A stretch of DNA of 64,000 nt, from the NCBI RefSeq assembly GCF_029846175.1, contig NZ_JARWAC010000010.1:124001-188000 (forward strand), read 5' to 3'. Below the pieces are notes generated by a model. It searched no databases and was not told the DNA's origin. It saw only the letters and a list, made by a program, of their open reading frames with translations. Shown here one piece after another: positions 9,173 through 17,670 of the stretch. Position 1 is the first letter of the stretch; each line of letters starts with the position of its first letter. This stretch comes from Sphaerisporangium sp. TRM90804. GTDB taxonomy: Bacteria > Actinomycetota > Actinomycetes > Streptosporangiales > Streptosporangiaceae. The position numbers and the translations under genes were made by a program.

Positions 9173-9376
9173 GTGAGTCCCCAAATGATGAAGATCACGC
9201 TGTCCGTGGACGGCAAACTCCCACGAATAAGCGCCCTCCTTCAAGCGGGCACCGCGGCGGCCGCCGTGTACTACGCCGCTGCCAGCCACAACGTGGCCAT
9301 GCCCGACTCGATCGAACTGGCCGTCATCGCGGCTTACGGACACCTCGCGACGTTCATCGCCGCGAGCCACAGCTAA
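9173..9376 (+). CDS. Small membrane protein
   Basis: GTG at 9173, or ATG at 9185/9188, gives about 63-67 aa. After MKITLSVDGKLPRISALL comes a hydrophobic helix (GTAAAAVYYAAAS) and a second one (ELAVIAAYGHLATFIAAS). There is no signal-peptidase site. Two short helices with a polar hinge resemble holins or small toxin-like membrane proteins, but there is no diagnostic motif. It lies 11 bases before the HTH + NB-ARC pair and may be its upstream partner. Confidence 0.45.
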   Translation: MSPQMMKITLSVDGKLPRISALLQAGTAAAAVYYAAASHNVAMPDSIELAVIAAYGHLATFIAASHS

Positions 9377-9387
9377 CGGCCGTCAGG

Positions 9388-9759
9388 ATGCCCCCAGGCG
9401 AACCGGACCGGCGGTTGATCGCGGACGTCAACGGGCACGACATCAAGCCCGACCCCCTGCAGGCAAACACCCTTGAGGAACTTGCGGACCTACTGCGCGC
9501 TTTCTGGGAATGGGCGGGACGGCCGTCATACCGCGACGTCGCCAGGGCCTCCGGCAACACCTTCTCCAATGGAACGGCTGGCAAAGTGCTTGCTGGCCCA
9601 TCTTGCCGAGCTCCCTTCAAACTGGAATATGTACAAGGCTGCATCCGCGGCTGCGGAGGGGATGAGGAGGAAGTGCGCCGCTGGACCACGGCCTGGCGCA
9701 AGGTCTCCAACGGTCGCCCATCGCTGACTCTCACCACCGGGGGCGGCGATGGCTACTGA
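9388..9759 (+). CDS. HTH-domain protein upstream of NB-ARC ATPase
   Basis: 123 aa. Residues about 28-100 (TLEELADLLRAFWEWAGRPS, YRDVARAS, KVLAGPSC, YVQGCIRGCGGDEEEVRRW) have the helix-turn-helix pattern often found as the N-terminal module of actinomycete NB-ARC/WD40/TPR proteins. Here it is a separate small protein that overlaps the next gene by 11 bases. The next protein carries a second copy of a similar module, so the pair looks like a split and duplicated input domain. Role: probably a regulatory partner of the ATPase (inference). Confidence 0.6.
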   Translation: MPPGEPDRRLIADVNGHDIKPDPLQANTLEELADLLRAFWEWAGRPSYRDVARASGNTFSNGTAGKVLAGPSCRAPFKLEYVQGCIRGCGGDEEEVRRWTTAWRKVSNGRPSLTLTTGGGDGY

Positions 9760-11476
9760 CACCACACCCTGCACCCCATTCGCCAACACGCCTGATCCGA
9801 CGTCGGTGACCTCCGAGACGCAGTACATGGAGGCCATGCACGAACTGCGTATCTCCGTCGGCAACCCCTCGCTCCGCGATCTGACAGCGCAGGCCAACCG
9901 ATGGAAGCGAGGATCGCTACCCAGATCGACACTCTCGGCGATGCTCACCCGCAGTACCGTGCCGCAACGATGGCCGATCATCGAGGCCTACCTGCGGGCC
10001 TGTGGCCTGGACAATGATCAAGCGATCAAACCCTGGAGGCGAGCATGGGAGCAGATCACCCACGGTAAGATTGCGCACTCGCCAGCCCTTGCTTCGCGCG
10101 AATTCTTGGCCCCCCGCCAGCTTCCGATCGGCGTCAGCAGCTTCATCGGCCGCAACCACGAATTAGACCAGCTCGACGCTCTAGCTGACGGCGGTTATCC
10201 AGTGATGGTGATCCAGGGCATGCCTGGCGTAGGGAAATCGGCCCTGGCGCTGCACTGGGCGCACCGCCGCACAAACGAATTCTCCGATGGTCAGATCTTC
10301 ATCAACCTCGGCAGTCACTCCAGCCGAGGGGCAAGGCTGTCAGCGACTGAGGCCCTCGGCCAGGCCTTGCGAGCACTCAACGTGCCCGACGAACGGATCC
10401 CCGCTGGACAAGACGAGCGTGCCGCCCTCTTCCGGACCCACCTCGCCAACAGAAGAGTCCTGATCATGCTCGACGACGCCGTTGACCCCGACCAGATCCG
10501 GCCACTGTTGCCTGGCACGCCCACCTGCACAGTACTCGTCACCGCCCGCGCTGGGATGCACGACCTTGTTGTCCACCAGGATGCCCGGGCTCTCGCCCTC
10601 GACCCGCTCCCTCCAGCCGAAGCCCTCGACCTGCTACGTGCAGTCGTCGGCCCTGACGAAATCGCAGCCGAGCCCGAAGCGTCCAAGGAACTGGTGAAGT
10701 TGTGCGGGCGGCTGCCCCTGGCGCTGCGGATCGTCGCCGCTAGGCTCCACACAAGCCACCACCGGCAGACCATCGCCGATGCTGTCATCGCACTCCAAGA
10801 GGTCAAAGGAGAGGAGCTAGGCGAAGCGATCGAAACCATTTTCGACCGATCTTACGCAGGGCTCACTCCTGAATCGCGACTGGCGTTCCGGCTTCTCGGC
10901 CTGATCAAGGGTTCCACCTTTACATCCGAGGCGGCCACAGCCCTGCTGGCCGTCGAACTCCCAGTCGCACGCCGCCTCCTCACTCACCTCGCCGACGCCA
11001 GCTTGATCCAACCCACCGCACCAGATCGGTACTGCCTAAACGATCTAGTGCGCGTTTACGCCCACAAGCTCACCTTGGACGAGGACGATGACCGCGCGCG
11101 AACCGCTGCGCTCGTACGCCTGGCTACCTGGTATCTCAGCAAATGTCGGGAGATCAGCGATCTTCTCACGAGCGAGAGCAACCGCCCACGGCCGATCCTC
11201 GACTGGATCGTTAAGGAACGTCCCAACCTCATCGCGATCATCATCCATACCCACGAACTCGGTCAGTCCCGCCTCGCCTGGGACCTCGCCGACGCCGGCT
11301 ACGATCTCTTTGACCTAGGCCGCTACGCCAGTAACTCTGGCGAAGTACGGCGTGAAGCCGAGCGATATCTGGCCTTGTGCCGTGCCATCGACCACCCACA
11401 AGCACACGCCAGAGCCCAAGAAATTCTCGCTGCCCTCTCACGCCCTCGGTGCGCAAGCCGGACAGAAGCGTCGTGA
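9749..11476 (+). CDS. NB-ARC (STAND) ATPase with N-terminal HTH-like module
   Basis: 575 aa. Residues about 28-105 are an HTH-like module. The NB-ARC domain follows (FIGRNHELDQLDAL; Walker A GMPGVGKSA near 157-165; Walker B RRVLIMLDD near 232; LPGTPTCTVLVTAR sensor; GRLPLALRIVAARL, the GLPLA-type box). A winged-helix part comes next (LIKGSTFTSEAATAL, YCLNDLVRVYAH). The C-terminal TPR array usual for AfsR-like proteins is only a stub of about 100 aa, so the gene is short for the family or 3' truncated. Such ATPases act as nucleotide-controlled switches in regulation or antiphage defence. No SARP DNA-binding domain is present. Confidence 0.8.
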   Translation: MATDTTPCTPFANTPDPTSVTSETQYMEAMHELRISVGNPSLRDLTAQANRWKRGSLPRSTLSAMLTRSTVPQRWPIIEAYLRACGLDNDQAIKPWRRAWEQITHGKIAHSPALASREFLAPRQLPIGVSSFIGRNHELDQLDALADGGYPVMVIQGMPGVGKSALALHWAHRRTNEFSDGQIFINLGSHSSRGARLSATEALGQALRALNVPDERIPAGQDERAALFRTHLANRRVLIMLDDAVDPDQIRPLLPGTPTCTVLVTARAGMHDLVVHQDARALALDPLPPAEALDLLRAVVGPDEIAAEPEASKELVKLCGRLPLALRIVAARLHTSHHRQTIADAVIALQEVKGEELGEAIETIFDRSYAGLTPESRLAFRLLGLIKGSTFTSEAATALLAVELPVARRLLTHLADASLIQPTAPDRYCLNDLVRVYAHKLTLDEDDDRARTAALVRLATWYLSKCREISDLLTSESNRPRPILDWIVKERPNLIAIIIHTHELGQSRLAWDLADAGYDLFDLGRYASNSGEVRREAERYLALCRAIDHPQAHARAQEILAALSRPRCASRTEAS

Positions 11477-11530
11477 TACCCGGCCGCCACTGGAAGGGGG
11501 TCTTGAGCGACAGGGTCGCTTGCCGAGCAG

Positions 11531-12273
11531 TCATGGGCCTCGCCAGAACAGGTCGGCCGCGCTCTGCCCAGGCGTTGTTGTCGCCGCACGGAACCCCGCA
11601 AGGAACCGTGGATCTGTCGGCGATCGCGTCAGCCGGCACGGCCGGGGGAGAGCGTCGCGGCATGCAGTCGAATACGCCAATTCGACTGCTGGCACCGCCC
11701 GATTCCTTTCCTGCCCTGCTGAACGGTCGAACCTGCCCGAACCACCGGAGGTGTCCAGGTAGTGCTGGGTCTCATTCAGCCACACCACGGTGCACGGGCC
11801 GATCCAATACAAGCCGGCCAGCACCGCCTCGGGCCGGCCGGGGGTGATCGGGTGCTGCAGCCGCCACGGCTCACCCAACCCCTGGACGGCCTCCCACAGC
11901 GCGCGGGTCTTGCCGGTGGAGGACCCACCGACCAGCACCACGATCCGGCTTGCCCCTGCCTGCGCTTCGGCGACGATGCTGGCTAGTGCCCGGTCGTGAT
12001 CGCGGGGCAGGTAGGTGGGCAGCTTACTGAGGCCGGCTGCGCCGATGCTGACGTCGATTGCCGGATGCACCTCCAGCGCGATCGGATCCACCTCACTGAT
12101 CGGTCGTCCCAGCCGTCTATCTGGGCTGCGGGGGCCGCTGGTTCGGCGCCGGGCAGCGGGCAGGCTGGGGGGCGGTGGCGTTCGACCTCACCATGCGCTC
12201 GCCGCCAGGCAGCCATCGTCCCCAGCACCACATCAGGGTCACGGCCGTTGTCGATTTCCGAAGTCGCCTGCAT
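11531..12273 (-). pseudogene. Broken paralogue of the P-loop/repeat protein at 17671
   Basis: The minus-strand pieces GRDPDVVLGTMAAWRRAHGE (first frame), then LEVHPAID, IVVLVGGSSTGKTRALWEAV and WRLQHPITPGRPEAVLAGL with VVWLNETQHYL (second frame), match the same order of segments in the intact gene at 17671-20631. A frameshift near 12,090 separates the HTH region from the P-loop region. The match stops after NETQHYLDTSG, so the whole repeat half is missing. The Walker A is intact but the gene cannot give a full product. Confidence 0.7.
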
Positions 12274-12441
12274 GAATGTCCACAGTTTCCTGCATGCGGC
12301 TGGGTTGCTGATCCGGCGGCCTCAGGTGCGAGTGCCCGACGCCCGCACGAAGGTCGCCGCCCTCACCGACCGCGAACGCGGCATGCTCGTCCTCCTCGCC
12401 GCCAGGCTCTTCAAATAGACAACATCACACAGGCGCTTGCA

Positions 12442-15400
12442 TCATTCATCCGTTCGGTTCGCAGCCCGTAGGTTCGTCAGTCGCTCGCGGGCCCATGCCT
12501 CGTCTCTGAGGGGAATAGCAGCCCATGGGTGCAGCAGTGTGATGGCCTCCTCCACCCGGCCCTGCCTGGCCAGCAAGTCCGCCAGCCTGCCGGTGGTCGA
12601 CTCTGAACCGATGTGGGCGAAGGGGCGTAGCAGTGTGATGGCCTCCTCCACCTGGCCCTGCCTGGTCAGCAGGTCCGCCAGCAACCTAGTAGCCGACCAG
12701 TCGCCAGCGGCGGCGCGAGAGCGGAGCTCGTCCACCCGACCCTGCTGAATAAGCAGAACCGCCAGCTGCTCTTGGGCCCACGCGCCGCGGTCGTCGGCGT
12801 GGGGGCGTAGCAGTGTGATCGCCTCTTCTACACGGCCCTGGTCGGCTAACAGGTCCGCCAGTCGGCCGGCGGCCAGCCAGTCGCCGTCCTCGGCGCGAGC
12901 ACGCAGTTCATCCACCCGGCCCTGGTCGGCCAGCAGGTCCGCCAGCCGGCGGGCGGCCAGCCAGTCGCCGTCCTCGGCGCGAGCGCGCAGCTCATCCACC
13001 CGGCCCTGGTCGGCCAGCAGGTCCGCCAGCCGCTCGGTTGCCGTCTGGCGCTTGGCATCAGCGTGGGGGCGTAGCAGTGTGATGGCCTCTTCTACCCGGC
13101 CCTGCCCGGCCAGCAATTCCGCCAACTGCTCTGCGGCTTCCTGGCCTTGACGCTTGGCATCGGCGAGGGGGCGTAGCAGTGTGATGGCCTCTTCCACCCG
13201 GCCCTGCCCGGCCAGCAAATCCGCCAGTCGGCTGGCGGCCACCCTGTCACCGGCGTCGGCGCGAGGATGCAGCAACCTGATGACCTCATCTATCCGGCCC
13301 TGCTCAACAAGCAGATCCACCAGCCGCCCAGCGGCCTCCCGGTCGCCGGCCTGGGCGCGAGCGCGCAGCTCATCCACCCGGCCCTGGTCGGCCAGCAGGT
13401 TCGCCAGCCGGCGGGCGGCCACCCGGTCGCCGGCCTGGGCGCGATGGCGCAGCTCATCTATCCGGCCCTGCTCAACAAGCAGATCCACCAGCCGCCTAGC
13501 GGCCTCCCTGTCGCCCGCGTCGGCGCGATGGCGCAGCTCATCCACCCGGCCCTGCTCAACAAGCAGCTTGACCAGCTGCCCGTTTCCTAACCAGCTGTCG
13601 CGAGCATCGGCGTGGGGGCGCAGCAGCGCGATGGCCTCATCCACCCGGCCCTGCCGGACCAGCAAGTCCGCCAGTCGCTCGGCGGCCCACGCGTGGCCAG
13701 CGTCGGCATGAGAGCGCAGCAGCGTGAGGGCCTCACCTCCCCGCCCCTGCTTGGCCAGTACCCCGACCAGTCGCTCAGCGGCCTGCCAGTCGCCGCCGTC
13801 GGCGCGATCGCGGAGTTCGTCCACCCGACCCTGGTCAGCAAGCAGGTCGACCAACTGCTCGGCGGCTTCCTCGTCACCAGCTTCGGCGTGGGGGCGTAGC
13901 ACTGTGATCGCCTCCTCCACTCGCCCTTGACTGACAAGCAACTCCGCCAGCCACTCGATGGCGGCTTCGTCGCCGTTGTCGGCGCGGGGGCGTAGCACTG
14001 TGATCGCCTCCTCCACTCGTTCCTGCCTGACAAGCAATTCGACCAGCCGCATGGTGGCCATCCAGCGGCGAACGTGCGGGTACAGCACGGTGATGGCCTC
14101 ATCTACCCGCCCTTGTCCAACAAGTAGATCGACCAGATACTCGGCGGCCTTCCAGTCGTCGGCATCGGCGCGAGCGCGGAGATAATCGGCGCGTGTGGCG
14201 GCAGCGAGGTGGGTTTGCACGAGGAGGTGACGAAATTGCCAGCCAGTCCCAGCTTGGCGCAGCACACCACGCAGGTGCGCATCCTCGAGGAAGCGCCACA
14301 ATCTCCAGGGCAACAAGCCGCGGGCCACAAGTGACAGATGGGTTAAGCGGTACCGAATCCAGGTCCGCCATCCAGCGGCTAAGCCGGCGTTGGCACCGGA
14401 TACAAGCGCCGTGACGAGGACGGCCACCCTCGCATCCAGCGCGTCAGGTATGAAAGCGATGGCTAGGCCCCCAATCAGCGCACCCGCAGCGGCGTACTGT
14501 ATGGCGGTCCTCGTGGCCTCACGATGGTTGGCGCGCAGTGTTGCGCGGGGTCCCACCCGGTATCGCGCCAACCGTCTGTCGAATGTCCAGCCGCCCAGCC
14601 CTCTTCTGCTGGTCTGTGGGAGGGCGGGCCAGACCAGTAGCGCGACCGCTGACAGTGCGGTGATCAGACCGAACAGCGGTGCAGACAGCGCCAGTCCCGC
14701 CAGTATGGGCCCGGTCGCGGTGAAGGCGATCCGCAGCAGCTGTAGTCGGCGTCGGGAAGTCGAACGGTAGGAGGGTGGGTAAGATTCGGGCCACAGTGGC
14801 CGCCACAGGTCCAGCGTGTTGACGGCCACCAGTAGCGCGGCGGCCGCCGTGGCAGGTAGGCCCATTGTGAGGCCCGCACCAGCGGCGGTGAGGATAAGCG
14901 TGACTACGCTCGCAGCTTTCGCGATGCGGGGACGTACCAGATCGGGGGACAGTTCCCACCACCACCAGTCCACCCGGCCCTTGTGGTTGAGCTGGAAGGC
15001 AAGGCAGGCAAGCCAGCGAGCCTGCCGAGGCGCGTAGCGGTGTGGCAGCCCTCCCTGCGTGACCGGCCGATCAGACTTATAGGCGTTGCTGATGAAGCCA
15101 TCGATCAAGGCAGCCTCGACGGCGGAGGTGTCGGTGAGGGTGACCAATTCGCCGGGATTGGCGTCGGGATTGGTGTAGGCGTCCCGTGCGAGTGCGACCA
15201 TCAATGGGGTGGACAGCACAGCTGCCAGGGTGTCCTCAGGGTGGGCGTGCAGGTGCTCGAAGAGCTGCTGCCAGCGGGCTTGGGCCCCTGCTGGCGACAG
15301 GAACTTGATAGCCTGCTCAGCGGTGACCGGCTGCAGTTCTACTACCGCAGCCCGGGCCAGCTCCGTTCCGGCGTCGACGATGGCCTGCTGGTATTCACGG

Positions 15401-16269
15401 CTGCGGCAGGTCACTACCAGGCCCCGGCCGGTCCCGATGTAGGCGTTAAGCTCGCTGAGCGCCTGTGGGCGTAGCTGCTCGGGCAGCTCATCCAGGCCGT
15501 CTAAAATCGGCAGCAAGTACCGCTCAGCGATCAGCGCCCCGGCCAGCGTGGGCTCATCATCGCCATGCTGGCTAAGACGCGGATAGTCCTCACCGAGGCG
15601 GCGGGCCAAGAACGTACGTAGGGGCTCGGCCGCGGGATTCCAGGAAGCGATCGGCACCAGCGTCGGCACTGGCGCCGAGACCCGCTGCTCTGCGGGCAGG
15701 CTCTGGCGATGCTCAAGCAGGCCTAGGGTGAGCAAGATCGCCAGTACGCTCTTTCCTGCGCCAGGCTCACCCAGCACCACCAGCCGTCGGTGCGGCAGGT
15801 CCAGGAATGCCTGCACGATCTCCTCTGCGTGACCGCGCAGCGGCAGCAGTTCCCAGCTGGCCTCGGCCGGGCCATCCAGCACTAGGGCTCGGTCGGCAGC
15901 CACCGGTCGTCGCGTTGAGCACCAGCGCACCTGCAGCGGCACCGGGTCCTGCAGGCGCCGAAGTGCCGCCTCGTCCCCCCACTGCTCGCCGACTCGTCTG
16001 GCCACCCAGTCCGCGACCCGCCTCAGTTCCCCGACCTGGCTGGCCTGGCTGCGCCGCTCGCGTAGCTCGATGAGGACCGCACCGACGATCAGCATCCCGG
16101 CTAGCACCCAAAGCATGGGCGGCCACCAGGATTGCTGAACCTCAAGGGTGCCGGTGACCAGGTTGACCACTGCGGCCAGGGCGGTCGTCACCAGCACCAC
16201 CACGATTGAGGAGGGCCTGCGCACCTGCGCATTATCACCTTTAGCGAACTGATTGGCTAGCAATACCAC
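12442..16269 (-). CDS. Membrane-anchored NACHT NTPase with C-terminal TPR-like repeats
   Basis: 1275 aa. Two N-terminal membrane helices (about 21-39 and 50-67), NACHT domain (Walker A GEPGAGKS at 167-174; Walker B YLLPILDGLDELP near 251-263; VTCRSREYQ sensor), a cluster of further hydrophobic helices (about 450-620), then 18 repeats built on LADLLADQGRVDEL or LADLLAGQGRVEEAITLL. NACHT/STAND NTPases with repeat sensors recognise a trigger through the repeats and oligomerise; several families are antiphage. The repeats being nearly identical at DNA level suggests ongoing unequal exchange. GTG 16269 has no ribosome-binding site; a GTG at 16224 preceded by AAAGGTGA is an alternative start. It could also be a developmental or signalling protein. 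Confidence 0.8.
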   Translation of the reverse strand: MVLLANQFAKGDNAQVRRPSSIVVVLVTTALAAVVNLVTGTLEVQQSWWPPMLWVLAGMLIVGAVLIELRERRSQASQVGELRRVADWVARRVGEQWGDEAALRRLQDPVPLQVRWCSTRRPVAADRALVLDGPAEASWELLPLRGHAEEIVQAFLDLPHRRLVVLGEPGAGKSVLAILLTLGLLEHRQSLPAEQRVSAPVPTLVPIASWNPAAEPLRTFLARRLGEDYPRLSQHGDDEPTLAGALIAERYLLPILDGLDELPEQLRPQALSELNAYIGTGRGLVVTCRSREYQQAIVDAGTELARAAVVELQPVTAEQAIKFLSPAGAQARWQQLFEHLHAHPEDTLAAVLSTPLMVALARDAYTNPDANPGELVTLTDTSAVEAALIDGFISNAYKSDRPVTQGGLPHRYAPRQARWLACLAFQLNHKGRVDWWWWELSPDLVRPRIAKAASVVTLILTAAGAGLTMGLPATAAAALLVAVNTLDLWRPLWPESYPPSYRSTSRRRLQLLRIAFTATGPILAGLALSAPLFGLITALSAVALLVWPALPQTSRRGLGGWTFDRRLARYRVGPRATLRANHREATRTAIQYAAAGALIGGLAIAFIPDALDARVAVLVTALVSGANAGLAAGWRTWIRYRLTHLSLVARGLLPWRLWRFLEDAHLRGVLRQAGTGWQFRHLLVQTHLAAATRADYLRARADADDWKAAEYLVDLLVGQGRVDEAITVLYPHVRRWMATMRLVELLVRQERVEEAITVLRPRADNGDEAAIEWLAELLVSQGRVEEAITVLRPHAEAGDEEAAEQLVDLLADQGRVDELRDRADGGDWQAAERLVGVLAKQGRGGEALTLLRSHADAGHAWAAERLADLLVRQGRVDEAIALLRPHADARDSWLGNGQLVKLLVEQGRVDELRHRADAGDREAARRLVDLLVEQGRIDELRHRAQAGDRVAARRLANLLADQGRVDELRARAQAGDREAAGRLVDLLVEQGRIDEVIRLLHPRADAGDRVAASRLADLLAGQGRVEEAITLLRPLADAKRQGQEAAEQLAELLAGQGRVEEAITLLRPHADAKRQTATERLADLLADQGRVDELRARAEDGDWLAARRLADLLADQGRVDELRARAEDGDWLAAGRLADLLADQGRVEEAITLLRPHADDRGAWAQEQLAVLLIQQGRVDELRSRAAAGDWSATRLLADLLTRQGQVEEAITLLRPFAHIGSESTTGRLADLLARQGRVEEAITLLHPWAAIPLRDEAWARERLTNLRAANRTDE
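12480..14190 (-). repeat. 18-unit intragenic coding repeat
   Basis: About 1.7 kb of direct repeats encoding the TPR-like array. Two unit types alternate irregularly: a long one (about 35 aa, ending EEAITLLRPHADAG) and a short one (about 28 aa, ending DELRARAEDGD). The units starting near 12,850 and 12,930 are almost identical over about 80 bases. Such tracts are prone to unit gain and loss. Confidence 0.8.
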
Positions 16270-16417
16270 CAGAAGGCATTGCGGCTGGGATATCTACGCC
16301 AACTCGGGGCTACCGGCCAGAGCAAGGAAATTCGACGTTTTGCGCAGAACATGACAGCGATTCCTGCGGACGGCGAATCGGGATCATCGTCAAGATGCTT
16401 CGCGATCTCCTCGCGGA

Positions 16418-16945
16418 TCAGAATTCCAATTCGACGAGGGAGATCGCTTCGGCGCCCATCGTCTCGCGATAACCCCCGAGCCTCCCCATGTCAGCCCGGC
16501 TAAGGAACGAGCAAGGAATACCGTCCTCCCGAAGCCGGACGAGGACGGCTTGTTCGACCGCGTAGGCTGCGGCTCCCCTAGGCATTGGCAGGCGCTTGTA
16601 CACCTGCCACCCCAGTCGCTGGAACCCTGCGAGTCTGGCAGTAGCAAGACCGGTGAGACCTACCTTGTGTGCGCCGAACTCGGGGTGCGCCAGCTGGACC
16701 TCATCCAGCCTGAACACCGCCCCGCCCGCTCCTTTGGACACCAGCGCCTGGCGGCCACCGTTCTCCAACGCCCGCCGCCGGCTGAGTGGCTGACTTGCAC
16801 ACCGTTCGCCGGCGGGGCACATGCCGGATTCGTCCCGGATGTCGGCGAAGGAGACCTGGGCGACGCCCTTGACGAACGTCACGGTGCCGATCAACCCGGT
16901 GAAGTCGGTGCGAGGACTGCGGATCTCGAAGTAGCGCATGGTCAT
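16418..16945 (-). CDS. Hypothetical protein, GIY-YIG-like C-terminal half
   Basis: 175 aa from ATG 16945, whose ATGA overlaps the stop of the decayed HTH gene before it. N-terminal beta-rich part with four cysteines; C-terminal half HKVGLTGLATARLAGFQRLG, WQVYKRLP, AAYAVEQAVLVRLREDGIP, MGRLGGYRET. This order (K-I/V-G-x-T, R, GW, a Glu in a long helix, GGxxET) is like the GIY-YIG-related domain often encoded beside recombinases in actinomycete elements. The assignment is by pattern only; the catalytic Tyr is not obvious. Confidence 0.45.
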   Translation of the reverse strand: MTMRYFEIRSPRTDFTGLIGTVTFVKGVAQVSFADIRDESGMCPAGERCASQPLSRRRALENGGRQALVSKGAGGAVFRLDEVQLAHPEFGAHKVGLTGLATARLAGFQRLGWQVYKRLPMPRGAAAYAVEQAVLVRLREDGIPCSFLSRADMGRLGGYRETMGAEAISLVELEF

Positions 16946-17109
16946 GGTGGCGGGGGTCCCTGCCGGTAGGCCTTGATCGAGTCGGAGTCGATGAGCCATC
17001 CGCGCGCGTGCAAGGCGATGTGCCCGCACGCGGCCGGCGGTGGCCAGGCGCCGCAGGTGCCGGGGCGAGAACTCCGTTCCTGCGCCACCTGGGCGACGGT
17101 GGCCATCAT
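16946..17109 (-). pseudogene. Decayed excisionase/HTH gene
   Basis: Reads MMATVAQVAQER in one frame, FSPRHLRRLATAGRVRAHRL in a second and RGWLIDSDSIKAYRQGPPPP then stop in a third. Joined, these give a complete small MerR/Xis-type HTH ending in the typical WLID-S-x-x-YR. Both boundaries keep 4-base ATGA overlaps with the neighbouring genes, showing it was once the middle cistron of an operon. Two frameshifts make it non-functional, unless the assembly is wrong. Confidence 0.55.
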
Positions 17110-17492
17110 CGTCGGCCATGGGAGCGGGGGGCGGCGGCCTGTTGAAGGTCGCGGACGAAACCGGATGACGCCCGGGGGATGGGTCCGCCGTCTTCCCGGG
17201 GCTCGCGGGTCAGGGCGCGCATCAGGACCCGCGCGTTCGCTTGAGCGCTGATCACGCGGCGGCGAGTGGGAGGTTCAGAGCGGTTGGTGACTAGGCGTAG
17301 CAGGCGGAAGGCGCGTTTGCTGAGGCGGTCGCTGCCGTACAAGGCGGTGGTGAGGACGCACGCCACGACCGTGGCAGGTGCCGCGGTCAGCATGATGCCG
17401 ATCACCGGATGGATGGCCAGTCCTGCGGCGGGTGCGATTACGGCGGCCGCCAGTGCGGTGTAGCGCTTTAATTGCGATGGTGATGCGGTCAT
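17106..17492 (-). CDS. Small membrane protein of a mobile-element operon
   Basis: 128 aa; ATG 17492 with GGTGAG upstream. Two membrane helices at about 11-55 (YTALAAAVIAPAAGLAIHPV, then IGIMLTAAPATVVACVLTTA) and a basic cytoplasmic tail. It is the first cistron of the three-gene minus-strand operon 17492-16418. Unknown function; this size and layout are common for small conserved proteins of actinomycete integrative elements. Confidence 0.5.
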   Translation of the reverse strand: MTASPSQLKRYTALAAAVIAPAAGLAIHPVIGIMLTAAPATVVACVLTTALYGSDRLSKRAFRLLRLVTNRSEPPTRRRVISAQANARVLMRALTREPREDGGPIPRASSGFVRDLQQAAAPRSHGRR

Positions 17493-17670
17493 GGCACGAT
17501 CTCACCGCTGTGGCCGCACGTGGGTCTGGATTCCCGGGTCACTCCGGGTCAACCCGGGGTCCCTGTGTGCACCTCCACGTTGCCGGTCCGTCGGGCGGTA
17601 CACCGTGGCCCACTGCCAGGCGTCGCAACAGCGAGCGCGCCGTGACCGACCGCAGCGGAGAGGGCAGCAG

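Noticed and set aside
12296-12418. Short plus-strand stretch ending ALTDRERGMLVLLAARLFK, similar to the start of a LuxR-type HTH
   Set aside because: Only about 20 residues match and the HTH itself is missing; at most a tiny fragment, so not listed as a gene.
17491-17670. N-terminal extension of the P-loop/repeat protein
   Set aside because: The extra 60 residues are low-complexity and the GTG at 17671 has a proper ribosome-binding site.
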